Source of the DNA: Lentisphaerae bacterium GWF2_57_35
GTDB lineage: Bacteria > Verrucomicrobiota > Kiritimatiellia > CAIQIC01 > GWF2-57-35
Assembly (NCBI GenBank): GCA_001804865.1
Contig: MHBK01000006.1
Location: forward strand, 62,001 to 126,000
Direction of reading: 5' to 3'
Length of the DNA stretch: 64,000 nt
The notes below the pieces were generated by a model. It was not told the origin of the DNA. It saw only the letters and a program-made list of their open reading frames with translations, and ran no database searches. Made by a program: the position numbers and the translations under genes. Each line of letters starts with the position of its first letter. Positions within the stretch are counted from its first letter, which is position 1. Shown piece by piece: positions 57,097 through 64,000 of the stretch.

Positions 57097-57210
57097 ATGA
57101 AAATCCGTATCTTCTGGCTGATGGCTTTCATGTGGTCGAGCGTGTATGGTCCGGTGGAGGCGGCGACGAATGGCATGACGTCGGGAAGGAGGCAACCATC
57201 ATGTTGCTGA
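57097..57210 (+). CDS. Short ORF with signal-peptide-like start
   Basis: 37 codons beginning MKIRIFWLMAFMWSSVYGPV, preceded by AAAGGAGAGGACTT, a good ribosome-binding site. The start looks like a secretion signal, but the frame ends soon after the likely cleavage site and inside the DUF1328 remnant. It is probably a broken gene or a chance ORF. Confidence 0.3.
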   Translation: MKIRIFWLMAFMWSSVYGPVEAATNGMTSGRRQPSCC

Positions 57211-57230
57211 AGTGGGCATTGAACGGCCCC
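57201..57230 (+). pseudogene. DUF1328 gene remnant (first codons)
   Basis: ATG TTG CTG AAG TGG GCA TTG gives MLLKWAL, identical to the first seven residues of the intact protein at 62897, with AAGGAGG upstream. Homology stops after about eight codons, where the decayed kinase fragment begins. Confidence 0.65.
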
Positions 57231-57236
57231 TACACC

Positions 57237-57400
57237 AGCTTGCGATGCCGATACAGCGTTTCCGCTGGCCGGCTTGCGGCTTCCCCGCGAATCAGCCGTA
57301 CGAGCACGGAGCGATGGGCCTGGCGGTCGAAGGCGTCATACTCGTCGCCGACAAGACCCTCCACGGCGCTTTGCACCCAGCTCGAACCGATTGTCGATAA
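57237..57400 (-). pseudogene. Decayed N-terminal fragment of a second pseudokinase gene
   Basis: Read on the minus strand, the start gives IDNRFELGAKRRGG. After a frameshift it continues GLVGDEYDAFDRQAHRSVLV then RLIRGEAASRPAETLYRHRK before a TAG. This aligns residue by residue with IDDRYEL...GLVSDDFAAFDRHANRSVLVRLIRDQAEERSAEALYRFRK at the start of the intact protein. The frameshift, stop and truncation show it is not functional. It ends 12 nt from the stop of the intact copy. Confidence 0.85.
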
Positions 57401-57411
57401 GGATGGAGGGA

Positions 57412-60400
57412 CTAGCCCTGAGACGCTCCGATTTGCGAGACCGCTTCCATGACCACCAGCGTGATGTCGTCGTTCTGTTCGGCGCCGTGGGCGAAACGGG
57501 CGACCTCGGCGCGCAGGGACGAGATCAAGTCCGCAGGACTCTGGCCGCCATATCGCCGCACGGCCTCCAATAGACGCTCAAAACCAAACTCGTCGCGGCT
57601 CTCATTGAACGCCTCGGTGACGCCGTCGGTATAGAGGACGATCTTATCCCCCGGCTCCAGGGCCACGAAGTTTTCCTTCGGCAGATGCGGCCAATCGCTC
57701 ATGATGCCGAGGACGAGCCCGCCGGCGGGGATGGCTTCGACTTCCCCGCTGCGACAGCGGTAGATCAGGAGGTGCTCATGGCCCGCGCCGCAGTAGGACA
57801 TGACCCGGGAGGCCGGATTCCATTGCAGATACACCAGGCTGATAAAGGACATGCCGTTTAGATTCTCGGTCATGGTCCGGTTGGCCTTGATCAGAATCTC
57901 CGGCAGATCGATCGCCTCTCGCGAGAGCGTGAGCATGGTGGTCTTCAGCATCGCCATGGCCAGCCCGGCGCCGAGACCCTTGCCGCTGACATCGCCGATG
58001 GCGATGCCCAGGCAAGGCCGGCCGTCGACCGTCCGGACGATGAAGTCGTAATAGTCGCCGCCGATTTCCTGCGCCGGATCCATCAGCCCACAGACCTTCA
58101 AGCCCTCGATCACGGGAGCGGCTTGAGGAAGGAGCTGCCTTTGGATTTCACGGCCCAGTTGCAGCTCCTGCTTCATCCGGTCCTGTTCCATCAGGTCATG
58201 AACCAGCCGCGCGTTTTCAATGGAGACGGAAGCCTGGATGCCGAAGGATTTCATCAGCTCCAGCTCGCCTTCGCCAAAGACCGAACCGGCCAGGCGGTTA
58301 TCCAGATACAGGAAGCCCAGGTCCTTCTCCTTGGTCGTCAGCGGCACGCACATGGCCTGCTTGACGCTCATGAACTTCAACTCCTTGCCGGCCGGAGAAT
58401 CGTCTTCCGAAGAGGCGATGAGCGCCTCTTTTCGGCGCTGGACTTCCTGCGTCAGCGATAGGCTGACCCGGCTGGATTCGTAGCCGAACGCCTGACGGGC
58501 CTGTTCATGCTGCGCGCCTTCGGCGGTGATCTGAAGCATCAGCTCTCCGCTTGCGGCATCGCGAAGCATCAGCAGGCCGCGCTCCGCGCCCGTTACGCGG
58601 CGGGCGTATTCCATGACGCGGTCCAACAGCTCCTGCAGATCGAACACGGAGCCGATGGCCTGGGTGACGAACATCAGCGACTCGAGATGCCGCTTCTGGG
58701 TAAGCACCTTGCGCGGCTCCATGTCGTCGAGCTGCGGCATGTAGCGTTCGATGAGCCGCGCCACGGCCGCGCCGTCCACCCGGTCGTCGCAGCGCGCGAA
58801 GAGGTCGCGGGCCGAGAGCAGGTTGTCGATCGCCTGGCGGTCCCGCGGATCGCGTTCGAGCATGAGCTCGGCTGATCGATACTTGATGCACGCGATGCGG
58901 TGGAGGTCCTTGGTCTGGCCCTCCAAATAGTCAAGTCCTTTGAACCAGCAGGCATGCGCTTTTCGGGTGCGGCCGTTAAGCCAGTGCCAGGTCCCGTTGA
59001 CCTGCCACGCCCAGCCCAGTGCGTACGGAAATCGCCGGCCCCACTTCAGGGCCATCCGGCAGAACCAGCCGGCGCGCTTCAGGTACTCCGTGCGTCGCTC
59101 CGGCGAACACGCGGGATCGCGAAGCGCTTCGAGATAAATTTCGGCGCCGATCGGATACGTCCTGAGAATCCAGAACGCGGCGTTCGGCCTCTTGGCCAGG
59201 GCCACGGCTTTCTCGACGCATTCGATGGCTTTCTGAGGGGCGCCGCGGCGAAGATGAGCATAGCCGAGTATGCTCATGGAGGAGGAGATGTTCGGAATGT
59301 CCGACGATTCCTTAGCCAGACGGTGGGCCAGTTCCAAGTTCGCGATCGTTTGCTCCGTGACTTCCCCGAGGAGCGACTGGAAGTAGCCAACGTTCCAGGC
59401 GCCCCAGTCCTCGACTTGCTGCATGTGCGCATCGCGGCCGAGTTGCAGGAGGGATTCGGCAATGGCCAATCCCTTGCGAATGTCCCCGCTTTGAGCGACC
59501 AGGCGGCAGGAAGTCGTGCGCATGAGGCTGACGTTATAGTACTCGCCGCACTCCAGGAGCGTCTTTTCGGCGTCGCCCAACTGCGCCAAGCCGTCATCGG
59601 CCTTATTGAAGGCGTCGGCTATGAAGAGGTAATGGGCGCGAAGGACGGCGTCCAGCCGCCGATCGCCCAGCAGGCGGGCTTCGTAGCGGGACTGGCGATG
59701 AGAGTAGTTGGCCAGGGCGAGATTCGGCAAAGTGGCCCAGATGGCCGTGCCCTTGCTGTACATGGCGGCGTGCTCCAGACTAAGCCCGATCCGATCGCCG
59801 TAGTTGATGGTCTTGAGAAAGAACAGGAACGAGGTGAGCACGTTGTCCTGGTAGTAGGTGACGTGCGCCAGCGAACAGAGCTGTCGAAGCAAAGCGAGCT
59901 TCCTCGGGTCGGTGCAGGGCCGCAGATTCCGAAACACGCTAGGGAAGAGAATATGCAAGCCCTGTTGCGCCAGTTCGGCGATCAGGGACAGGACAAAGCC
60001 GATGCGTGTGCGATAGATGTGGAATCCTTCTTGCCGCAGCGAACGAATCAGCACCGCAGCGCCCTCGTCCGACAGGCCTTTTTCCACGAGCGCATGGGCT
60101 CTGGCGGCCGTGAATCCGTTGCGTCGTTCGGGGGCGAGGGTCTCCGCCAGCTTCTCGCCGGCCTCCATGACGGTTATGGCCTCATCCAACTGCGCGGAGA
60201 GCCGGCAGGCGGCGCCGAGGTCTTCGAGCACGTCCAGATACCGCAAGGATTGAGTTTCCCCTCTGGCTTCCAGGACGGCCCGCGCGGCTTCGAAGGCGTT
60301 CGCAGCCTGACGGTAGCCGAGGGCTTTGAGGGCGGCGTTGCCCGCGCGGCAATTGTAGAGGACCACTTTCTCGAGGTCGCCTTCGGCCTGCGTGTAGTGA

Positions 60401-62550
60401 TAGGCCAAGTCGTAGATGACGGCGTCCAACTGCCCGGCGTGGTGCGTTTCGAGCGTCTGCGCAATCTTCAGATGTAGCGATCGTCGTTGGTGGACGCCCG
60501 CCTGGTCCAGAAAGGCTTCGCGCACGCGGTCGTGGATGAACTGCACTCGTTCGCTGCCCACGAGCTCGCGCACGAGAATCTGTCGCTGGATCGAGTGGTC
60601 GACGGCCAGACTCACGGCTTCCGGCGGGGTGCCGGATACGGCCGCGAGCACGCGAACGTCGACGGCGCGGCCTATCACCGCGGCATAAACGAGGATCGCC
60701 CGTTCCCAGTCTTCGAGGGCATGAATGCGGCGCAGCACGATGTCGATGGCGTTGTCCGGCAAATCGGATTGGGCCAGCCGATGGGGATCGCAGACCAGGG
60801 CGTTGTCCTGAAATTCAATCACGCCCTGATCGACCAGCAGGCGGATCATTTCCAAGGCGTAGAAGGGGTTGCCGCGCGTGCGCGCGTGCAGCCATTCGGC
60901 CAGGTGGGCGAAGGAGCGTTCGTCGTTGAGCAGAACCTCCGCCACCAGCTCATGCACATCGTGGGAGGTGAGCGGCCCAAGCGCGATTTCGGCGATGGAA
61001 GCCGCGGATTTGAGGCGGCATATCGATTCGATCACGCGTTCGGTCGCCGCGCCTTCCTCGGTGCGGTAAGAGGCGAGGATCAGCACGGCGTGCCGGGCGG
61101 CCTTCTCGCCCAGGCGTTCGAGCAGTTCCAGGCTCGCATCGTCCGCCCACTGCAGATCGTCGAGAAACAGAACCAGCGGCGCGCCGGGCGTCCCCAGCGA
61201 CATGATGAATTCTCCGGCGGTCAGCAGAAAGCGCATTTTGGCTTTCTCAGGTTCGAGTTCGTCGAGGGCGGGCGGATGGCCCAACAAGCTCTCGGCTTGG
61301 CGGGAGATCTTCAGCACTTCCTGGCCCAAGTCGCCCACGGCGCGCTGCACCCGGGCGGCAAAGCGCTTTTGGTCCTCGACGTCGCACATCCGGATTTTTC
61401 CCGCCAGCGGGTCCAGCGCCTGCGTAAAGACATAATACGGGGCGGTCAGCCGGTCGGTCGGACACTTCCCGCCCAGAAACAGTCCGTCCGACTTCAGGAC
61501 CGTTTTGCGCAGCTCGTCCACCAGGCGCGATTTGCCAACCCCCGGTTCGCCGGCGAGAAAACAGACGGCGCCCCGTCCGTTTCGGGCTTCTTCCAACAGC
61601 GCGAGCAGTTGCGCCTGCTCCTGGGCCCGACCCACCATCCGGGTGGAAAAATCCAAGCGACGCAAGCGGTCCTTTCGCGCCAGCGCAAAGGATACGACGG
61701 GGGCGCCCGAGCGCCTCAGCCTCAGGAACTCGTCCAGGTCGTAGTGCAAACCGTCTGCGCTCTGATAGCGCTCCGAGGGTTCCTTGGCCATGAGTTTCGC
61801 GCACATCCGATCGAGAATCTCAGGGACCTCGCGGCGCACGCGGGACGGGGGGAACGGCTCCGTAGCGATGTGTTGATAGATCAGAGCGTTGGCATCTTCG
61901 GCCGTGTAGGGCGGCAGGCCGGTCAGGAGTTGGTAGAAAACGATTCCGAGCGAATAGAGGTCCGAGCGTTCGTCGATCGGCTTGCGCAGGCTGCCCGCTT
62001 GCTCCGGGGCCAGATAGCCGAACACGCGATGGACCTGGCGGGCATCGACAATATGGGCCAAATCCAACAACAGATACTGACCGAAATTGCGGATATAAAC
62101 CCAGGGTTCTTCGCCATCCCACCGCACAAGAAAACTCTCCGGAGACAACGACTGATGAATCAACCCATGCCGGTGCGCATGATCAAGAGTGCGGGCTGCG
62201 CCACGAATCAAGGCCGCAACGCGATCGGCGCTCAGAAGGTCCGCTTGGTCGCCGAGCGAGAGTTCGAGAGCCCCCTCCCCTGGACATTCCAGCACGACAT
62301 AATCCCGCCCCTTCCAAGTGCCGTGTGCAAGAACCCTTTCAATGTGTTCGCCCTGAGCGCTGCGCAGCCCATCCATGAGCTTGCGAAATCGGTAGAGTGC
62401 TTCGGCGGAACGTTCCTCGGCCTGATCGCGAATGAGACGGACCAGCACGGAACGATTGGCGTGGCGGTCAAAGGCGGCAAAGTCATCGCTGACGAGGCCC
62501 GTGCGTCCGTCCGCCACCAGCTCATAGCGATCGTCGATCGTTGTAGCCAT
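57412..62550 (-). CDS. Pseudokinase-AAA ATPase-TPR-GAF-PP2C phosphatase signalling protein
   Basis: 1712 aa from the ATG at 62550 (AGGAG 8 nt upstream). Order: protein-kinase fold (1-280), a STAND-like ATPase with Walker A GEPGVGKS (334-341) and Walker B LVLFLDDLQWAD (459-470), about 700 residues of helical repeats, a GAF domain (about 1300-1455) and a SpoIIE/PP2C phosphatase (about 1480-1712). Phosphatase metal motifs GGDYYDF, GDVSGKG, YTDGVTEA and DDITLVVM are intact. The kinase domain lacks the catalytic residues: HRD is HQS (132-134), DFG is NFG (155-157), and the VAIK lysine is probably R38. It should therefore sense or scaffold, with output as Ser/Thr dephosphorylation, perhaps of an anti-sigma antagonist. 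The partner is unknown. Confidence 0.92.
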   Translation of the reverse strand: MATTIDDRYELVADGRTGLVSDDFAAFDRHANRSVLVRLIRDQAEERSAEALYRFRKLMDGLRSAQGEHIERVLAHGTWKGRDYVVLECPGEGALELSLGDQADLLSADRVAALIRGAARTLDHAHRHGLIHQSLSPESFLVRWDGEEPWVYIRNFGQYLLLDLAHIVDARQVHRVFGYLAPEQAGSLRKPIDERSDLYSLGIVFYQLLTGLPPYTAEDANALIYQHIATEPFPPSRVRREVPEILDRMCAKLMAKEPSERYQSADGLHYDLDEFLRLRRSGAPVVSFALARKDRLRRLDFSTRMVGRAQEQAQLLALLEEARNGRGAVCFLAGEPGVGKSRLVDELRKTVLKSDGLFLGGKCPTDRLTAPYYVFTQALDPLAGKIRMCDVEDQKRFAARVQRAVGDLGQEVLKISRQAESLLGHPPALDELEPEKAKMRFLLTAGEFIMSLGTPGAPLVLFLDDLQWADDASLELLERLGEKAARHAVLILASYRTEEGAATERVIESICRLKSAASIAEIALGPLTSHDVHELVAEVLLNDERSFAHLAEWLHARTRGNPFYALEMIRLLVDQGVIEFQDNALVCDPHRLAQSDLPDNAIDIVLRRIHALEDWERAILVYAAVIGRAVDVRVLAAVSGTPPEAVSLAVDHSIQRQILVRELVGSERVQFIHDRVREAFLDQAGVHQRRSLHLKIAQTLETHHAGQLDAVIYDLAYHYTQAEGDLEKVVLYNCRAGNAALKALGYRQAANAFEAARAVLEARGETQSLRYLDVLEDLGAACRLSAQLDEAITVMEAGEKLAETLAPERRNGFTAARAHALVEKGLSDEGAAVLIRSLRQEGFHIYRTRIGFVLSLIAELAQQGLHILFPSVFRNLRPCTDPRKLALLRQLCSLAHVTYYQDNVLTSFLFFLKTINYGDRIGLSLEHAAMYSKGTAIWATLPNLALANYSHRQSRYEARLLGDRRLDAVLRAHYLFIADAFNKADDGLAQLGDAEKTLLECGEYYNVSLMRTTSCRLVAQSGDIRKGLAIAESLLQLGRDAHMQQVEDWGAWNVGYFQSLLGEVTEQTIANLELAHRLAKESSDIPNISSSMSILGYAHLRRGAPQKAIECVEKAVALAKRPNAAFWILRTYPIGAEIYLEALRDPACSPERRTEYLKRAGWFCRMALKWGRRFPYALGWAWQVNGTWHWLNGRTRKAHACWFKGLDYLEGQTKDLHRIACIKYRSAELMLERDPRDRQAIDNLLSARDLFARCDDRVDGAAVARLIERYMPQLDDMEPRKVLTQKRHLESLMFVTQAIGSVFDLQELLDRVMEYARRVTGAERGLLMLRDAASGELMLQITAEGAQHEQARQAFGYESSRVSLSLTQEVQRRKEALIASSEDDSPAGKELKFMSVKQAMCVPLTTKEKDLGFLYLDNRLAGSVFGEGELELMKSFGIQASVSIENARLVHDLMEQDRMKQELQLGREIQRQLLPQAAPVIEGLKVCGLMDPAQEIGGDYYDFIVRTVDGRPCLGIAIGDVSGKGLGAGLAMAMLKTTMLTLSREAIDLPEILIKANRTMTENLNGMSFISLVYLQWNPASRVMSYCGAGHEHLLIYRCRSGEVEAIPAGGLVLGIMSDWPHLPKENFVALEPGDKIVLYTDGVTEAFNESRDEFGFERLLEAVRRYGGQSPADLISSLRAEVARFAHGAEQNDDITLVVMEAVSQIGASQG

Positions 62551-62896
62551 GCCATGCTCTCCTAATGGACTGATAAGAAATCGCCTTTTATTCGGCGTTG
62601 CCAAGTCGTACGAACCCAGCGAGATCGACCTAGAGAAAGCGCTTGTTTCGGAAGGAGTCGTACCAAAACGCCCCCCAAAAGGCAAGAGAGCGCCGGCGTT
62701 TCGGCCATTCCCATCGGCAGAAGGCCCCCAACTCTAAACTCTACGAGATTTCGAAATCTTGAATGCGGGAATGCCTGATAGCGCAGGAAGCCGAAAAAAA
62801 TGACACTTACCGCATAATAAAAAAGGAGAAGACACGGAAAAGATCACGACCGAAACTCAGCCTTAACCGTCCGGGTATCCCAGGGAGTTGATCATC
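62551..62896. other. Divergent control region between kinase and DUF1328 genes
   Basis: 346 nt with no gene. It contains the perfect 12-bp palindrome GATTTCGAAATC (62747-62758), followed by GCGGGAATGCCTGATAGCG. This block recurs upstream of the remnant locus at 57002-57094, so it was duplicated with the genes and is the best candidate for a shared promoter or operator. Ribosome-binding sequences lie at both ends. Confidence 0.6.
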
Positions 62897-63067
62897 ATGT
62901 TACTAAAATGGGCCTTGATATTCTTTATTGTCGCCATGGTGGCGGCTCTATTTGGATTTACGGGAATTGCCGCCGCCGCAACCGAAATAGCCAAAATCCT
63001 GTTTTACATCTTTTTGGCGATTTTCCTTATTCTGCTCATCCTGGGTTTGCTTGTCTTCCGCACATGA
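62897..63067 (+). CDS. DUF1328 (YtjA-like) small membrane protein
   Basis: 56 aa, [20 protein letters not shown] ... ending LGLLVFRT. Two hydrophobic helices (residues 6-28 and 33-54) flank a short Ala/Thr turn ([12 protein letters not shown]), which is the whole DUF1328 fold. AGGGAG lies upstream. Members are often in stress-response regulons, but their function is not known. It is divergent from the giant signalling gene, and a truncated copy lies at the remnant locus. Confidence 0.88.
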   Translation: MLLKWALIFFIVAMVAALFGFTGIAAAATEIAKILFYIFLAIFLILLILGLLVFRT

Positions 63068-63086
63068 ATTTCCGCTGGAGGACCTC

Positions 63087-64000
63087 ATGCCAAAATCTTC
63101 CAATGATTGGAAAAATTTCCGCCGGATTTTCCAATCATTGGAAAAAAATCGGCCCGTCCTATTCTTCGTAGCCGCCGCTGTAAAGCGGTGGCTTTTCTTC
63201 TCCGGATTCGTCTTGGCGACGACCTATTCCGGTCGGGCTCAAACCAACTTCGCATTCGCTGCGGACCACGGAGGTCTGATCCTGCCAAAAGGCTTCCAAG
63301 CCGTAGTCGTAGCCGACCGCCTGGGTTCAGCCCGACACTTGACGGTTCGCGACAACGGGGATGTTTACGTCGCTCTGCGTCGTCCGGAAGGAGGAGGAGG
63401 CATCGTGGCCTTGCGGGACACGAATGGCGATGGCCAGGCGGAGGTCGAGGAACGCTTTGGCGAGCTGGGCGGCACCGGAATCAGAATTCACGATGGCTAT
63501 CTTTATCTCGCGCAGGTGGAGGGCGTGATCCGTTATCGGTTGCGTCCTGACGCCCTGATGCCGGAGCTGCCGCCGGAAACGGTGGTCAGCGGCTTTCCCC
63601 GCCAGCGGCAACATGCCGATAAACCGATCGCCTTCGACGAAGCGGGCGGCCTCTACGTCAATGTGGGCGCGCCCTCCAACAACTGCCAGGAACGGGATCG
63701 TACAAGCGGGTCGCCGGGCAAGGACCCCTGTCCCGAGCTGGAGCGGCAGGCGGGCATCTGGCGATTTAGCGCCGATGCGCTGAATCAGACGCAGACAGAA
63801 CACGGCGAGCACTACGCCACCGGCATTCGGCAGGCGGTGGCGATGTGTTGGAATCCCGCGGCGGGCGCGTTGTACGTGGTCCAGCACGGACGGGATCAAC
63901 TCGATCTGTGGCCTCAGCTTTATGACGAAGAAGAGAATGCCGAACTTCCGGCCGAGGAGTTTTTGCTCGTCGAACCGAGCGACAACTTCGGATGGCCGTA
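63087..64000 (+). CDS. PQQ-type sorbosone/glucose dehydrogenase-like protein (partial)
   Basis: Open to the window end (304 codons seen). From about residue 65 it reads ILPKGFQAVVVADRLGSARH, GDVYVALRRPEGGGGIVALRD and GIRIHDGYLYLAQVEGVIRY, a beta-propeller of the soluble PQQ glucose/sorbosone dehydrogenase class. It reaches the family's DNFGWP motif at the edge. A signal-like segment, RWLFFSGFVLATTYSGRAQ, precedes it, so it is exported. The ATG at 63087 has GGAGG 5 nt upstream, but codons 4-36 are made of two hairpin elements (see 63098-63192). Electron acceptor and substrate are unknown. Confidence 0.85.
   Translation, partial: MPKSSNDWKNFRRIFQSLEKNRPVLFFVAAAVKRWLFFSGFVLATTYSGRAQTNFAFAADHGGLILPKGFQAVVVADRLGSARHLTVRDNGDVYVALRRPEGGGGIVALRDTNGDGQAEVEERFGELGGTGIRIHDGYLYLAQVEGVIRYRLRPDALMPELPPETVVSGFPRQRQHADKPIAFDEAGGLYVNVGAPSNNCQERDRTSGSPGKDPCPELERQAGIWRFSADALNQTQTEHGEHYATGIRQAVAMCWNPAAGALYVVQHGRDQLDLWPQLYDEEENAELPAEEFLLVEPSDNFGWP
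63098..63192. repeat. Two palindromic elements inside the start of a coding region
   Basis: TTCCAATGATTGGAAAA (63098-63114) and its exact reverse complement (63127-63143) make a 17-bp stem with a 12-nt loop; each arm is itself a near-palindrome. A second stem, GCCGCCGCT/AGCGGTGGC (63171-63179, 63184-63192), has a GTAA loop and is followed by TTTTCTTC, so it looks like a terminator. All of it is read through in frame by the dehydrogenase gene. Confidence 0.85.

Noticed and set aside
58900..62565. Two long plus-strand frames (525 and 692 codons) opposite the giant signalling gene
   Set aside because: The minus-strand frame encodes clear kinase, ATPase, GAF and PP2C motifs; the plus frames have none and no ribosome-binding sites.
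62908..63171. 87-codon frame over the DUF1328 gene
   Set aside because: A shifted frame; the frame starting at 62897 matches DUF1328 and has the ribosome-binding site.

Overview
The window reads as one chromosome segment of a PVC-superphylum bacterium, most likely Kiritimatiellota or Verrucomicrobiota. That placement is inference. It rests on the merged ribosomal/RNA-polymerase supercluster, a dcw (division and cell wall) cluster with a LysM/NlpD-type gene between murD and ftsW as in Chlamydiae, a meso-diaminopimelate-type MurE, several short palindromic repeat families, and a giant signalling protein of a type common in the group.

Region 1 (about 0.3-32.2 kb, minus strand) is a near-continuous gene-expression supercluster. 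In transcription order it runs tRNA-Thr, tuf, rpmG, tRNA-Trp, secE, nusG, rplKAJL, rpoBC, rpsLG, fusA, the S10 operon, the spc operon, secY, adk, map, infA, rpmJ, rpsMKD, rpoA and rplQ. A candidate promoter lies at 32211-32238 and a clear intrinsic terminator follows rplQ at 253-291. rpmD (L30) is missing from its usual place. A membrane-anchored coiled-coil gene (12339-13007) sits between rpsS and rplV.

Region 2 (32.4-41.5 kb) is mixed. It holds a class II aldolase, a BsuBI/PstI-type restriction-modification pair whose endonuclease carries a one-base frameshift, an exported protein of unknown function, a Gfo/Idh/MocA oxidoreductase, a cysteine synthase, a 17-copy heptamer array, a chloramphenicol-acetyltransferase-like protein, a compound palindrome and adenosylhomocysteinase.

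Region 3 (41.7-54.2 kb, minus strand) is the dcw cluster: mraZ, orphan gene, rsmH, ftsL-like, ftsI, murE, zinc-ribbon gene, murF, four-helix-bundle gene, mraY, murD, lysM, ftsW. A strong promoter upstream of mraZ overlaps three 10-bp-spaced MraZ-type boxes. murG, murC and ftsZ do not follow.

Region 4 (54.2-64.0 kb) has an M29 aminopeptidase, an exported protein of unknown function and a small DUF3795-like zinc-knuckle ORF. It also has a 1712-residue pseudokinase/ATPase/GAF/PP2C protein with a DUF1328 membrane peptide divergent to it. Next to the end of the large gene lies a decayed duplicate of the same locus: leader, DUF1328 start and kinase N-terminus. The window ends inside a PQQ-type sorbosone/glucose dehydrogenase whose first codons contain two hairpin elements.
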